Below, piece by piece: positions 1 through 13,700 of a stretch of 64,000 nucleotides of DNA. Below the pieces are notes generated by a model that saw only the letters and a program-made list of their open reading frames with translations, searched no databases and had not been told where the DNA came from. Position 1 is the first letter of the stretch. Each line of letters begins with the position of its first letter. Position numbers and translations under genes: made by a program. This DNA comes from Metopolophium dirhodum (taxonomy: Eukaryota > Arthropoda > Insecta > Hemiptera > Aphididae), in the NCBI RefSeq assembly GCF_019925205.1, contig NC_083564.1:15534134-15598133 (forward strand), written 5' to 3'.

Positions 1-585
1 ACATTTTCAATTAACTGTTGAAGAATAATTGTTACAAAAACTCGCATTTTGTTTATGTACATCTCAATCGTGTTGATTTTAAATAATATCATAAAAGAAA
101 AATGTGTTCAATATTATATTTTAGTCACCTATATTATGATAATAATATATTCTAGTTGGATGTTCTAGTAACGACATTGCGAATAAAATCAATAGGGCAC
201 TAATGTTCTATGAACAATGCACTTAGCGATCGAATGCCGCACCCTGTAGGTACTCGTATAATTAGTATTAATGACAGATAATGATAATAACGTTTTCTAA
301 ATAATATTATGAATACACGGATGAATCACATTTTTATACGTAAATGAATAAATAATAATCATTATGTACCATAATATCATATTAAACCCAGATCAGAGAA
401 AATATTATGCTTCCGGATTCACTGTTGACAGCATTCAACCAGGACCCCAACTCAATTGCCACTGCAATCAAATTAACCATCACCGCCAATCTTCTCAACA
501 TGATTTAACATTAGGTACTATCTTATTGTATTTTCGACCAGTGTTTAAGTTTATTATTATTATTATCATCTGTACATCATTATAA

Positions 586-650
586 TAAATAATAAATAAT
601 CACCCAATGGCCGTGTCGCCGAGGGCTTCATCAATAATTTAAAAAAAAAA
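586..650 (+). mobile_element. 3' end fragment of the same tRNA-derived SINE
   Basis: AATCACCCAATGGCC...TCGCCGAGGGCTTCATCAAT followed by poly(A) matches the 3' end of the SINE at 34228-34265. No A/B box lies upstream, so it is 5'-truncated. Confidence 0.6.
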
Positions 651-2154
651 ATCATAATACAACATTTATACCTATAATAGGTAGATAATATAGATATTAT
701 AATGTTAAAACAATATTCGTTTGGGAAGTTAATACTACGATTAAGTATAAAATATGATTGCAAAGGTACAACAAACAAAATACCGTAGAAAACCCTGCCA
801 CTGAATCACCCCTGAATACCACCACTGTTATAAAACTGTTTTTAATATGAATCGTATTAATTACTTATCTACTTACGGAATAATACGACGTACAGTCGAC
901 ACACCGACATCGTTGTTGTTAGCTGTTCGATCACGAATTTACACTGAGACGATCTCGCGATCGTCCCATATGACGCCACTATTATCGTGATAATATTATT
1001 ATTATTATTATGGTCACAAGATATACGCTACCAATGTATAAAAACCATTAAAATCTGTTAATTTACACGACTGCGGCACGAAACCGGTTTTGCATTAAAG
1101 GTTGTTGTTTTCGTATTCGTGCAGATTGTGCAAACGGAAAACCTGTGTTCTGAGTAAACAGAAATCAAATCAATTATTATTTGTGTATAATAATGTAGGT
1201 AATATTATACATATTTTATACCATAACCATTAACCATATTATCATATTACAATCCGACGAGAATTAAACATGGTCTCTGCGCTCACTTGGATGACGTATC
1301 CGCATGTACCTAACCAGGTACCTACCATGTACATTTAATACGTTTGGCCTCTGGCGAACACATATATAATTTATTATACAAACAAAATAATTATGAAAAT
1401 CGTATATTTTTTTACTAGGTATCACTGAATATGAATGGAAATAAAAATTATGATACATTTGAAAAAAAGACATGCATAAAAATGATTTAAGAGTTTAATC
1501 AAAACCGATTAAAATCTATACTAATAATGAATTGTTAGTATTTATAGTGATTTTATTTTTTCTGTATTTATAGTTGAATATATTTATTTGAAATAAAATT
1601 GAAAAATCAATTCACTAACTTAAAATTCACCTAAGTTCCTAAGTTAATCTAAACGAACGGTAAAAATAAAATAAAATAAATGAGTCCAAATAAGTGTAAA
1701 CAATATAGGAATGTCTAGAAAATATTTTTGTTTATGTGTGTTGAATTTCATTAAATATAATTTGTATAATGTCTTATACATTTTTAATGGTGAAAAAATT
1801 GTTAGTATGGTACACGATTTAAGATAGAGAAATAATAAATTATTGCATTCAAAGAATATTTCTGTGGAGACCTTGGCTTACAAAAAATGTTAAAAATGGG
1901 ATTTTTTTATGTTATTTTGCATTTAGGATAGTTAAAAAATAAAATAGAAAACTTGTTGAGAAATAATATTGAAAATGATCTCTTTAAAATAACTACACGC
2001 TTGATTGCATATTTTCTGATCCATACACACAAAAAAAATTAAATACTATTTTTCACGAACGAGTGGTTCCAACCTAAGACCATCCGTAAATACTGAAATA
2101 GAAAACTTCAACAATTTCAATATCACATATTATTTACGTAACGTTCCGTGTCGT
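651..2154. other. Intergenic, AT-rich
   Basis: No gene found. There is a small CpG-richer patch at about 890-985 (GATCTCGCGATCGTCCC). Other frames are short and unsupported. Confidence 0.6.
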
Positions 2155-2700
2155 CAGTGGCGTATTTACGGTGGGGGGGGGTCCATGGGGTCCGGATCTC
2201 TCCCATTGACTCGTGTCTCGTACATGTTAAATTTTGTGTTTTTACAAAATTAAGAAAAACAAATTTTATAATACGGTACGAGGGATTTTGTAAAAACTTT
2301 TCGTCGCCTCAATTGTTAAAATTTTCAATAAATATTTTTTTTTTGTTATAAATTTACATTGCCAGTATTACATTGTGATTTTGGGCAAGCGCAGTATTTA
2401 CATTGGCACAGAAAATCTCAAAATCCCCGTTTGAGCAACTCCCTGGGTGAGGCTAAAAGGGTGAAAAATTTTTTACGACTTATTTTCGTACCTACCAAAT
2501 GTACAAAAAAAATGTTATCCGAATCGGTCGAGCCGTTACGGAGGAGTTCGTACATTAAAACCGTGCACGAGATTTTTATATATTAAATGATTAAAAACTC
2601 AACAATTTTACATGGACTTATGGAGCTCTCTACAGCTCTGTGTTCCGAAAATGATCTGGACCCTCCCCATAAAAAATTCCTAAATTGTGTTTATCACAGT
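2155..2700. mobile_element. hAT-like remnant with CAGTGGCG end
   Basis: The left end CAGTGGCGTATTTACGGTGG, then a G-run and GTCCATGGGGTCCGGATC. The right side, in reverse complement, reads TTATGGGGAGGGTCCAGATC, so the sub-terminal blocks are inverted. The interior holds ATCGGTCGAGCCGTTACGGA, a motif of a kind widespread in insect transposable elements. No clean target duplication. The element is old or composite. Confidence 0.4.
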
Positions 2701-3639
2701 GTTTACATACCTTTTAAGTCATAACAATTCTGACGAGATTCGATATAGTATGGTGGCAGAAGATTTTTACATTAATATAATGTATGAACCGCGAAACATG
2801 GACGACCTCAAGGTCAGTAGTGACTATAGTGTTTATATTATAAAACGGCTTGTTAATTTTTTTTAATAACAATATACGCCATATAAATGTATAAAATATG
2901 TTTCCTACTTAAACATATTATACTTTCCTAATTGCTTATAATATAAATATATGTCTTGGCAAACTTCTATATTTAAATTTTTTGCGTCCCATTCGTAATA
3001 TGAACTTAACCGAAAAATTCTTTGTACATATACTTTATTAATATTATTATTGATGCAGTTGGACCACGTGCGTGCGGCTCAAAATCATTTTCCTCCTGGC
3101 TATAGTGTATACAGGATTATCCATTATCTAAGTGTCTACACTTATTATTTCAAAAAGTTTCAATACTTATTTGAAAATATTTTTTTCCAATAATTTGATG
3201 TAATTTAAAAAAATACATTTATATATTTTTACTTTTTTTATCGTGATTATTTGTTTATCTTTTTGAATAAAATTATACTTTTTTTATTTCATATTTCGCA
3301 GCTGAATATTATTTAGGATATTTCCAACTATAAGCTATAAAGATACAATTTAACATGTAGTTCATTAGTTATATGTATTTAAAGTTTAGATGATCGGAGT
3401 TGATTGGTACGGGGAAATATTGTCCACTATAGTCACTACTCCGCTAATCTAGACTTAAAATGTTTATAAGTTAAATTATAATATTTTATAACTAATCAAC
3501 TGCTTGGCCGAAAATTAATGTTTATAGATTTTTAAGTTTAAATACTCCAAATAATATTCTTCTTCGAAATATGAAATAAAAAAGCGGATAAGTGGATGTT
3601 GCTTTACTGTACAGTAGGCTACAAGCAGCTGTATAATGC

Positions 3640-3745
3640 CATAATGGTTGTATTAAATTTGAATTCAATTATATAATATCATAATATACAAAAAAAACCG
3701 ATTCTGAGCGGAGACGGTTTGTCAGTCTGGTTATTTTATATTGTT
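3640..3745 (+). repeat. Fragment of the same aphid repeat
   Basis: AAATTTGAATTCAATTATAT followed by AACCGATTCTGAGCGGAGAC and GGTTTGTCAGTC matches the 5' box of the copy at 43520-44290, including the AATTTGAATTCAATGATATA lead-in. The shared lead-in suggests that the repeat unit begins before the CGATTCTGAGCG box. Confidence 0.6.
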
Positions 3746-5199
3746 ATTATTTATTATAGCCTGTGGTTAGGTTAGGTTCATAATGGATCATCTGGTACAG
3801 GACGAATTTACTTTAATACTATTATTACAGATATGATTACTATGTGCATCGTATAAGAGGATGATAAATAAATAAAAACCTTAGCGTACCTAATTAATAT
3901 GAAGTGTTAAGTGGATCGCCTATGTAGATACCTATAAAAGTATAAACATATTATTTTAAGCCTATCACCTATGTATTATAGATACAAATTACAAACGGTT
4001 TATTGTGTAAAATAAATATTAGGGCAGAAATATTGTTTTAATACAACTAGAAATCTAGATCAAATTAATATTGTATTTCAATATTTGTATTATTATGTCC
4101 TCGACAGTGAACCGAACAACACACTTTTCGCAGTCGCTTATTATAGTGTGTTATTTATATTATATAGTGAACTAGTGAAGAATACAACTGTCATGCTGAT
4201 TTCGATAAATAATCGTGCACGCTCTTACGACAACACTAACCATAATAATAATAATATCTCATACTTGTTAAATCCATTAAACTTAAATTTTATAAAATTT
4301 TATATTATATTATAATGCTGGTTTGTTTAGGTTCCAAATCGTTGAAACCAAGATCCTTCTAAAATTTAATTTTAAATTTAAAACTATGCGTGCATGACTT
4401 GGTATTCGATATAAATCCCAACTAAAAATATTGACTTTAATATTATATACGCAACTGTTAGTTAAATATTATATTAATATTATTGTAACAATAAAATATT
4501 GTCCTACAATATTATACCATAGCAATAATTTTATCCGTATAGAAGCATCAACAAAATAAGAAATAAAAACTCGAAACGCAATTTTTAATCCTTACTTAAG
4601 ATCTTGGGACATTTATTTCTTGATTAGTACAATAATTATAGAAAACTATTTATCTGGAATTTGTTTTTATTATTGTTATATTTAGGTGTCACCGTTGGCA
4701 GTGATCCTGCAATTGTCAATACGTTCAACATTAATTGCAATAATTTTCAGCCACTCTGTGATTCAATATCAACGTCCTTTGGCAACGACTTAGTTTAAAA
4801 CTCTCCGCCACCAACGACGATGTCGATGACGGTTGATTCAACGTAGATAGTTCATGTACCGACCTGGAAATGAGTAATAATGAGGGTAAGGGTTAAATAG
4901 AAAGAAGAATTCTGATAATTAACAAGTAATTGTAAGTAATATGATAGAAAAAGTACGAAATAAATTGTTGCGTTTGTCAATGTTCAAAAAGGATAAAGGG
5001 GGGGTGAATTTCAGCTCCTAAATACTTTGCACGTGATCACTATAAAGATGCTATGGTTCAAATTTGAAGTTTCTAGCACCACAGAAAGATTTTTATTTTC
5101 ATAACACACAATTTTTTTTTAACCCCCAGACATAAGACATATCATTGTAAATAATATTTCATCGTTTTTAAACCATCAACATAAAATCAATCATTAATA

Positions 5200-5600
5200 G
5201 TTTATTGTGTGGCAACTGGCAAGGGCGGAAAGTGAGCTATTTCAGTCGCTGGCGACGTGTGCGGCACGAGCCGTAGGCGAGGTCCGCATTTCATCGAAGA
5301 CTGAAATTTCCTTCCCGCACGAGCCACACATACTATTTTTTGTCACGCCTCTGCGTTGTGCAGGGAATACGCCCTACACTTTTTGGGATTTCCACTTTAC
5401 AGCCTGACCCTATTTGGGATTTCCATTTTACCACCCGGCACTAAGGGGATTTCCACTTTACCGTCCGCTGGACGGAAAAAGGTTGCTTTCGAACTCTTCA
5501 ACCGTCATCGAAAACTAAAATTTCGGTGCGCGCTTGACAAAAAGGGTTTTTCAATCTTTTTTCAAAATACACCCCATATTGCACTTCTCGGTTGACTGTG
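5200..5600 (+). repeat. GC-rich block with GGGATTTCCA subrepeats
   Basis: A sharp GC rise. GGGATTTCCACTTTAC or close variants occur three times between about 5384 and 5465. Upstream, GGCACGAGCCG and GCACGAGCCACAC are partly palindromic. Frames across it look repetitive rather than protein-like. It is probably transposon-derived, of unidentified class. Confidence 0.45.
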
Positions 5601-5675
5601 TCAGTAGATTAAATAAAGTATATTTTGTATGTTGTATCGTTATATTATTGTTGGTCACTATAGATAGTCACAACG

Positions 5676-6630
5676 CAGTGTTGGGAAGGAACGCGTTCCT
5701 TAAGGAACGCGTTCCTGGAACGCGTTCCTTTTATAGGAACGAAGCTCGGAACGCGTTCCATTTAAAATATAGGAACGAGGAACGGGAACGAGTTCCTATT
5801 TTGAAGGAACTTGAACGAAAATTTCCGTTCCTCAAATAATGAAAAAATTTTAACACGTTGAGTGCCACAGTATATTTTATGAAGCGCATATAGTGTGTTT
5901 CCGCGCCAAAACTGAGCCGCGACGCCGTCGGTCGACTACGTGTCGTGTTCCGGGTCGTTTCCGGTTCCGCGCGCCAAATTAGTTCTTCTCAAACAAAACA
6001 AAATGTCAGTATAAAAATATTTTTTCAAATAAATTGAATTAAAAAAAAAAACAGATTGTTGTATCATACTATGTCCTATACTCCTATGGGCTATAAGCCT
6101 ATAACCTATAGCATATCTCTATGTGTGGTGTATCGTGTATAGTACACACTATACACTGTATACTATACTACTATAGTAATATACATGTATAATATTATGC
6201 AATTATGCAATATGAATGTATATATATAAAGTTTCAAGTCTACGCTATACAACTTTTGAATTATAACAAAAAAAATCTAAGACAAATCATTTTTGTTAAA
6301 AATCGGTGCTCCTAGAAAGGAGTGAGTTAACCGATTTCAGTGGTGGTCAATGGTGTTTTTTGCGAAAAATTTTTAAGTCAGAAATAATCGGTTAACTCTC
6401 TCGGTTCGATTATTTCTGACTTAAAAATTGTTCGCAAAATACACCATTGACCACCACTCAAATTGCAAAAAAAGGAACATGAAGGAACGGGAACGCGTTC
6501 CTTTTTAAAAAGGAACGGGAACGCGTTCTTTTTTCGGGACAGGAAAGAGGAACGGGAACGAGTTCCTTTCTTACAGTAGGAACGAGGAACGGGAACGAGT
6601 TCCTTTTTAAAAGGAACTTTCCCAACACTG
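5676..6630. mobile_element. Non-autonomous hAT-type element with GGAACG subrepeats
   Basis: A 955-bp element with ends CAGTGTTGGGAA and TTCCCAACACTG, flanked by a perfect 8-bp direct duplication TCACAACG (5668-5675 and 6631-6638). Both features are diagnostic of hAT transposons. Both sub-terminal regions (about 5686-5830 and 6475-6620) are packed with GGAACGCGTTCC/GGAACGGGAACG motifs, many self-palindromic, which probably served as transposase-binding repeats. There is no transposase frame. Open frames here are artefacts of the repeats. Confidence 0.9.
6339..6458. repeat. Hairpin inside the hAT-type element
   Basis: Arms 6339-6390 and 6407-6458 are near-perfect inverted copies (ends AGTGGTGGTCAATGGTG / CACCATTGACCACCACT) around a loop of about 16 bases. 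A second inverted pair, AGTGAGTTAACCGATT (about 6321) and AATCGGTTAACTCTCT (about 6387), overlaps it. RNA from either strand would fold into a long stem. Confidence 0.85.
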
Positions 6631-6638
6631 TCACAACG

Positions 6639-9600
6639 AATATTTTCTATATGAGGGATTTTCATGAAAACATATTACAGTACTTTCGGTTTTTTTAGAC
6701 TCTCAAACTTTTCAGTTCATAGTTCACAAATGAAAATCATTAGTCAGTCAAGGTTTATGCCTATTTCATAATTTTTATTGCATATTTCTGTACGAATATT
6801 TTAAAACGTTATTGGTGCTAAATAATGCACTAAACCATATTATACATTTGTAAAATAAAATAAAAATGTCCTTTAGACTCATAAGTCATAATAGTATAAT
6901 ACTATTATATTTCTGTCGACCAATGTATTAAAATGAGGTGTATGTTTTCCCGGTATAAATTAAAACATTTTTTATATACAATTCAGTTTCTATATTAAAG
7001 CCTATATGTACTTACTACATACAGCAAAATTATTGTGCCATTGAATTTTTTTCAAAAAAAATCAAATGGTTGTTTCTAACAAACCACTGCAGTGTCTGAC
7101 AAACTTATAATCTTAACCACTCTACATTACATCGAATAATAATTTTTTTTTCGTACTCTATTTGATTTTAATCTGTTTATATTTTGTATAATAAGCTTAA
7201 ATGATTACATTACAATAAGGCTACTGTTAGAAGATATGGCGGAAAAGCCACCCACTGGTGAAACTCCTATAATTATATTTTAAATTTATTTTTATGCAGA
7301 ACAATTTTCATGAAACGTAATGGCTTATTATCATTTAAAGCTCATGGGACATTGGGGGCATACATATATTTATTTACCCTTCACTTTTCTGCTCATCGAA
7401 ACTTTCAACATTTATAGTTACTTGTTTTTATGTCTGTCAACAAATTCTTAGTTGTTAGACGATCTTTCTGCATCAGAGTATTATACTATTTAAGTACCTA
7501 AGTGTTTTCTGTTCTAATGAAAGTATAAAAACTTAACTGTCGATAAAATAAAAACTTATTAAACTTTTTATTTGTTCACTCTTTCAAAACTTAAACTGAT
7601 TAAATAAATTTAGCACGTTAAATGGACCACTCTGTATTCCACCATTTACCATTAACGTATAATTGGACATGATGTTTTGCCACATCACGCGTATACCGGT
7701 ACCATTGGAGCATTCAACTATAACCACGGTTAAAACGCGCTTGAGCAGTTTAACTATACGAGTTTAATTTTTGTCTTTGTAATATTACTGTATTTCTGAA
7801 TTAGACGTACTAGTGATATTATTAGCATTAGTTAGGAGTTCACGCTTTCAAACATAATATACCTAGGTATACTAAACCATATACAAAATAATATGATAAT
7901 GGTGTTGCAATCAATAAATCGGTTCTGAATTGGATTAAATACATATTTTATGACGAGTAGATAATTTTGAACAGTCGTAGGTACCTACTGTTTAAAAAAT
8001 ATAAGCGCATGACGATTCGTACACGTTATTGAAAACTATCGTACCATGATAAATGTGTTTTTTTTATAAACAATAATTGCGAGTACGCATTTGTTGTACA
8101 ACAATATATTCAAGGTTCAACAATGTTTTTTGACTACGTTCTTTTGTAGGTTTATTAAACTAATTGTATTTAATATATGCAGTGATATATAATAGATATC
8201 TAAAGCCGTAAAGGTATTGTTAAATTTACATTAAATTAATTACATATTATTATACTATGCTAAATCGTTCGATGCCACAGTAATTGAGTCAGAGCATTCA
8301 TTAAAACGGTTTGATTTATTGTAATGCGGGTAATAAAAAATGAAGTGTAACACAATATAAACTATAGTAGGGTCTACTGGTGTATGAGTACTGAATATTA
8401 TATCAATGAAATATTTTGCTATTGTTGATAGCATTAATAATAATGACAGTTGATTTTTATCACAGCCGAAAGTAATAATGAAAGTATATTATTACTTTAG
8501 CCCAGCAATGTTTCACATATATATGAATGTCAGTCGGATAGCGGTTAGTTATTTATTGGTTTTACTGGAATAGCCTCATACATTATGAATTTTTAATGGT
8601 TGTAGTAATCTCTCAGCCATATAGTTTCTACACATATTATGTATTTTCTGTGGATAGATTTTAATCGTGTTATAGGTGTAATTTGTGTCAAATTTATATT
8701 CAACTCAAGTTTAAATAAATAATTTTAAATTAATTTCTAATAAATATATATTTTTTAACAGGTGTATATGCCACAGGTCGCACAGTTAGCGAGTTCGCCT
8801 ATTTTTGGTAATTTTTCACAAAACATACATCTAAGAGGTTGTAAAGCTAAAAAACAAGTTAGAGATACGCTATTTTAATTTAAATAAAAACTGTATTTTT
8901 TTTAAATGTGTACGAGGCTTTGTAAATTAAAATAAATTTTTGAATCGAAAATTTATGTACTATAGTTTTAACCATTAAGTCCACAATTCATAAATTATTG
9001 TCACTGTCATAATCGAGAAAAAACTTCAAAATGTATCGATTATTTTTTATGTCATCAGATTAATAAATAATAATTCACATACTGTAATTTGTTACTAAAA
9101 AAAATAATGTAAACACCGATACCAATTAGTGGTTATACGATTTATAATTTCGTACTAAACGTCTTAATGAATTTAGTGTTAAACACAAAAATCTGTCACT
9201 GCTATGAGCTAATACTATAATATATAGTTAATAGTATAATTATAATATAATAATATTATTTCATAGTATCTATTTTATATTCAATATAATATATAGGTAC
9301 TAGTCGTACTACCATAATTTTCAAATAGAATGGTTGTGGTTTTGATAAACGCATTTTTATACAGTTTGGCATAGGTTCTATTACAACTGCATTTAAGAAA
9401 TAAATACGAAAATATATTTTCGAAATCACAAAAAACTGACACTGAAAATAATTACTTAATGGATTGTGAATAAATAAATAAATACATATTTGGCAATGCA
9501 AATAATATGACAACGTATCCTACTTATCCTTGTATTATATTATTTTGTTGTATAAAATAGATATATTTATTTCCACAGTTATTTCCTTACGGGGCTTTCT

Positions 9601-10500
9601 AGACAGCTAACCCTTTGCGATGGATATTGAAAAATAATTCCGTTAATTCCGGTATTAGTTGGTACACGATATTAATAATTGCGACGTCTGAGGAATTTAC
9701 GGTATTTCCTATTACATTTATTACCGAAAGGCGCAAAATATATAATATAATATTGCATCACGACTTTCGTTTTACATTTTTCATAGTCAAATGGAATAGA
9801 TATCTGTAATTTCAATTAAAAGTTACAAATCGTTGTTTTTGTTTAAATTTTGGAAAAAAAAACGTCGATATTAAATAAATGAATGTCATCACTCGAGTCC
9901 TCAATGTTTAATTTGAACAATATTGTTCGAATGCGTGCGTCGAATCGATGGGAGTCGGGAATGACCAAGTAAGGTGTAAAGTCCTTTTTTAAATTTACTA
10001 CACGAGTTATCGCAAACAAATATTAAACAATTGTAATTATGATTTTCATGATAAAATTTACTAATTTTTAATTATTTGATCAAATTTAAATGCATAACTC
10101 AATTTATAAAAATATAATTAAAGAATATTGTACACTTATTAAAAAATAATTTCAAATACCTATCGGTATATTATCATTAACTGACATCGAATATTTTTTA
10201 TTTTTATTAATTTGTCTTTGTCTAATTAATACATCTTGTTTTAAGCTAGGTACCTTCTGTTTGATAACTCTCACGACCAATTATAATAATATACTTCTGT
10301 CTCAACTCGTATGTTAATAAATATGTAGGCATGCCGTATGAAAATAAAATAAAATAATGGTGTAGAGTAGATACAAAATAAATGTAATAATATTATATAG
10401 ATTCAAACATCTTTATAAACATGTTTCGTTATGGAATATAAATTAAATTAAATAATAATATCGTGCTGACTGTTAATAATTATAACTCGATTAAAATAAT
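6639..10500. other. Intergenic, downstream of the MORN5-like gene
   Basis: 3.9 kb of AT-rich DNA. No frame shows domain or coding bias, and I see no repeat with clear ends. Confidence 0.6.
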
Positions 10501-10522
10501 TTTATTTCGTAACTATTTTTGC

Positions 10523-10769
10523 TTACCGTATGCTTCGTAGAGGTAAATCAAACCAAGGTGCTGATTTGATTTCGGCCATTATAGATTGGTCGCTGTGAAT
10601 GATTTCTTCGGAAGATATATTAGTATCCGCAGCCGTAGATCCTTCTTCATTTTCTTCCCTTGCAGTATCATACCAATTTTTGTACAGCTCTGGTCGAAAA
10701 CCTACCACTCTTTTGCCACCTCGATGACAGTTTTCAATAATCCAGTTACTGCTTTCTACCGTCGGGACC
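10523..10769 (-). CDS. MORN5: MORN5-like gene, exon 4 (terminal)
   Basis: The acceptor is TATATAG|GGTCCC. It encodes about residues 172-253. Only the start (SSNWIIENCHRGG) matches known MORN5 C-termini. The remainder is an acidic, Ser/Thr/Glu-rich extension (AREENEEGSTAADTN) ending in LPLRSIR and TAA. The stop overlaps a GTAAGC donor-like sequence, so either the gene ends here or a short exon follows at lower coordinates. An AATAAA about 17 bases beyond the stop favours ending here. Confidence 0.78.
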
Positions 10770-13700
10770 CTATATAATATAATATGAAACGACACTACTC
10801 GTATAGCTCACTGTGGTAAGTACATCATTAATTAGGTTCATTTTTGTTTTTACGTAGTATAGGTAATTATATGTTATTTGATAATTTTCAGCAATGTCGA
10901 TCAAAAATAAATAAATCATTAACACCGTCCATATTAATGACTATACGTATGCGTTGTTCATTTGTTTCAATTTAAAGTCAATTTGCACCTCACTAACACG
11001 TTCAATATAACGTATATTATATTAGGTACTAAGTAGGCACTAACAATAGCTATACTACCTGATGATTTATTTAGTTATGTAAAATATTAATCATTCAATT
11101 AATATTATAGCTTCATAAGCAATTGTAGAAATTAACGACTTTCGACGAGACATATGTATATATATGTATATATATGACAAACATATAAATATAAATCTAA
11201 CAATTGCTGAATAATATACCGTTTGTCAATACTCAGTAAGTACCTACGTAAAACATACTATAGATTTTTTCATAGAATTTTTCTAGAAAAAAATACCATT
11301 ATTTTTTTTTTTAAATAAATAATCTCTATGAATCACGTCGAACAAAAAACAAACAAATAGTTTATACTGCGCTGTAGGTCAAATAATAATCGTAATAATA
11401 ATCACGACGTTTATTAACCGTTTTTTTGCGAAATGTTCGTTAACCGTCGGGAGATTTGCTTTTATTTGCATATTATTATTAATTATTATATATTATTTAA
11501 CTAATCTCAACATTGTAGGCACTCACCTAATTAGCGCGTTTGTCCAGTAATTGTGTACAGTGTTAGTAAGTGGCCAGTAAAATCCATCACCGGCGTCATA
11601 CGCTCCGTCCGGCACTTCGATCGTGGGCTGCCGATTGGTAACATAACTCCTAGCAGCTGGTTCAAAACCGTTGGTATGTTCGATGGCAAATCTAAAATTA
11701 CGTTATTATTTTCACGATAGACATGATGATGATGATGGTGATGATCGATTGAAAATGGCGTTCAAACCGCTTTCTGCGTTAGAATTTATAATATCATTTA
11801 ATATTATCGTTTGCATAACGGTTCTATTCGAAAATGTTTTTGAATTATTATTTCAAAGTATAAATATTAAATTAAAATGATAAATACTCGATAGTGATGA
11901 GTATTGTGCAAATATTAACTGAAATTTTCAGTACGCCGATAAATTGTAATTATAATATTATTCGGATAGGTGGGTATACAGTAGCTAGGTGGGTTACACC
12001 TAAACATTTTTTCGGTGTTTTTCATTTTGGTATAAAGTTAAAGTTTAAGTTTTTTTCCGTTTGTATAACAAACAACTATATGTGTTCATACTAACATCAT
12101 TAATATAATATGACAGTGTATGTCAATTTTTTGTTCGAAAAAAATGAATTTAATCCGTCCCACGACAAAGTATAGATAGGTACTTTCGAGTTTATTTTTT
12201 TTATCATACTTAATCTCAAAAACTTTTTTTGTATGTATGGACAGCTTATTTGTTACCGTAGGGATTACGAAAAAATATTTTCAAGATTGATAAGACTTTT
12301 AAAAATATTTTTTTCCCGCTAGTAATAATAAGACGAATTTAATTCCTCCAGCTTACAAGAGGTGTATCTATAATCTATTTGTATATATATGTTAAGGTAT
12401 TAGCAAAAAAAAACGTACTTATGTAATTGGGAGAATTATTAGGTGGGTGTTACGAAATTATGGTTTTTCGGCAGCAAAAATATCAAAATTACGTATATAT
12501 TTATCTTGCTTACAATTTAGAACATTTTTTAGCTGCCTACCTTGTACCTATATTATCATAAAAGTACCTTTATTTTATATGGAAAAGGTCTTAAAAATTA
12601 ACATTAGTAGGTTAAGTTAGGTCAGGCATCAAAAAATTGAAAAATGTCACATTATACATAAAAAGATTTTAATTATGTACTTTTATTAGTCTTTACATTT
12701 CATTACTTTGGTTTAAGTGTTAAATTAATTAAGTTTGAACACGAACACAAATATATTAAGAGAATGTATCTAATGTCTTTTTTGTCATTGAATTTAAAAA
12801 GTAAAGCTCCACGGGGGACGATTCACCAACATTTCCCACTGGCTATAACAGCCGGCGCCAATCACAATGACGGTCACAGAATTTAGATTTGAGTTTGACG
12901 TCAACTCCGTAACACCGCCGAAGTTCTGATTTAATAATATAGTCGTTTGAGTTTACATATATTATAATATTGTATTCTTGTCTATCGCATATAATTACCT
13001 ATATAATAATATACACCGTACAACACGTCAACATTTCGGACGGCGATGGCTTCAGCTGCAGTGTATACGATGGTTCTGGGCTTTTGGCTGTGTAGGGTAC
13101 ATTTACTCAGGTATAGCAAAGCGCCAAATAGTGTATAATATACCCAACGTATAGACTATAGGTTTATGGTTTATGGTCGAACGGGAAACAATATTGGCCG
13201 GCACTCGATCAATTTATTACGTCCCTAACCTAGGACTATGTGGGGCTTCCAAGGGTGTGTGTACTTTGCTGATATAATCATAATACTAATATAGGCATAA
13301 TATGTCGTATTGTTTCTCGGTCGGAAAACATTGCAAATGGCAGATATTACAGTATTATTGATATATAATTTATTATCATATTATTGTGTTTTGTACCTTA
13401 TTAGAATATTGTTTACACGATATTACGCGTATTATATAACCACGTGACCCCTAACCACGCGACGATTAAACGCGATTTTTTTTTAACAATATAATTAATA
13501 TTTATGTCGTTTCTCTCGTGTTAAATTAATAACGTTTAAAATCGGACTTTGGCAAAATGTCGGATTAATCAAGTTATGACGAGATGATGGTAAGACTCTA
13601 AATTTATGAATAAATCCATCGTGTTTAACATACTTTTTAAATTAATTTATTCTAATTGATTTATGCTCAAATTATCCCGGTCTCATTAGTCTCAATCTAA

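Noticed and set aside
5534..5839. 101-residue frame over the hAT left end
   Set aside because: It is produced by GGAACG subrepeats in the transposon.
6378..6665. 95-residue minus-strand frame with repeated FKKERVPVP words
   Set aside because: Same GGAACG subrepeats on the other strand; it crosses the element boundary.
10586..10777. 63-residue plus-strand frame
   Set aside because: Antisense shadow of exon 4 of the MORN5-like gene.
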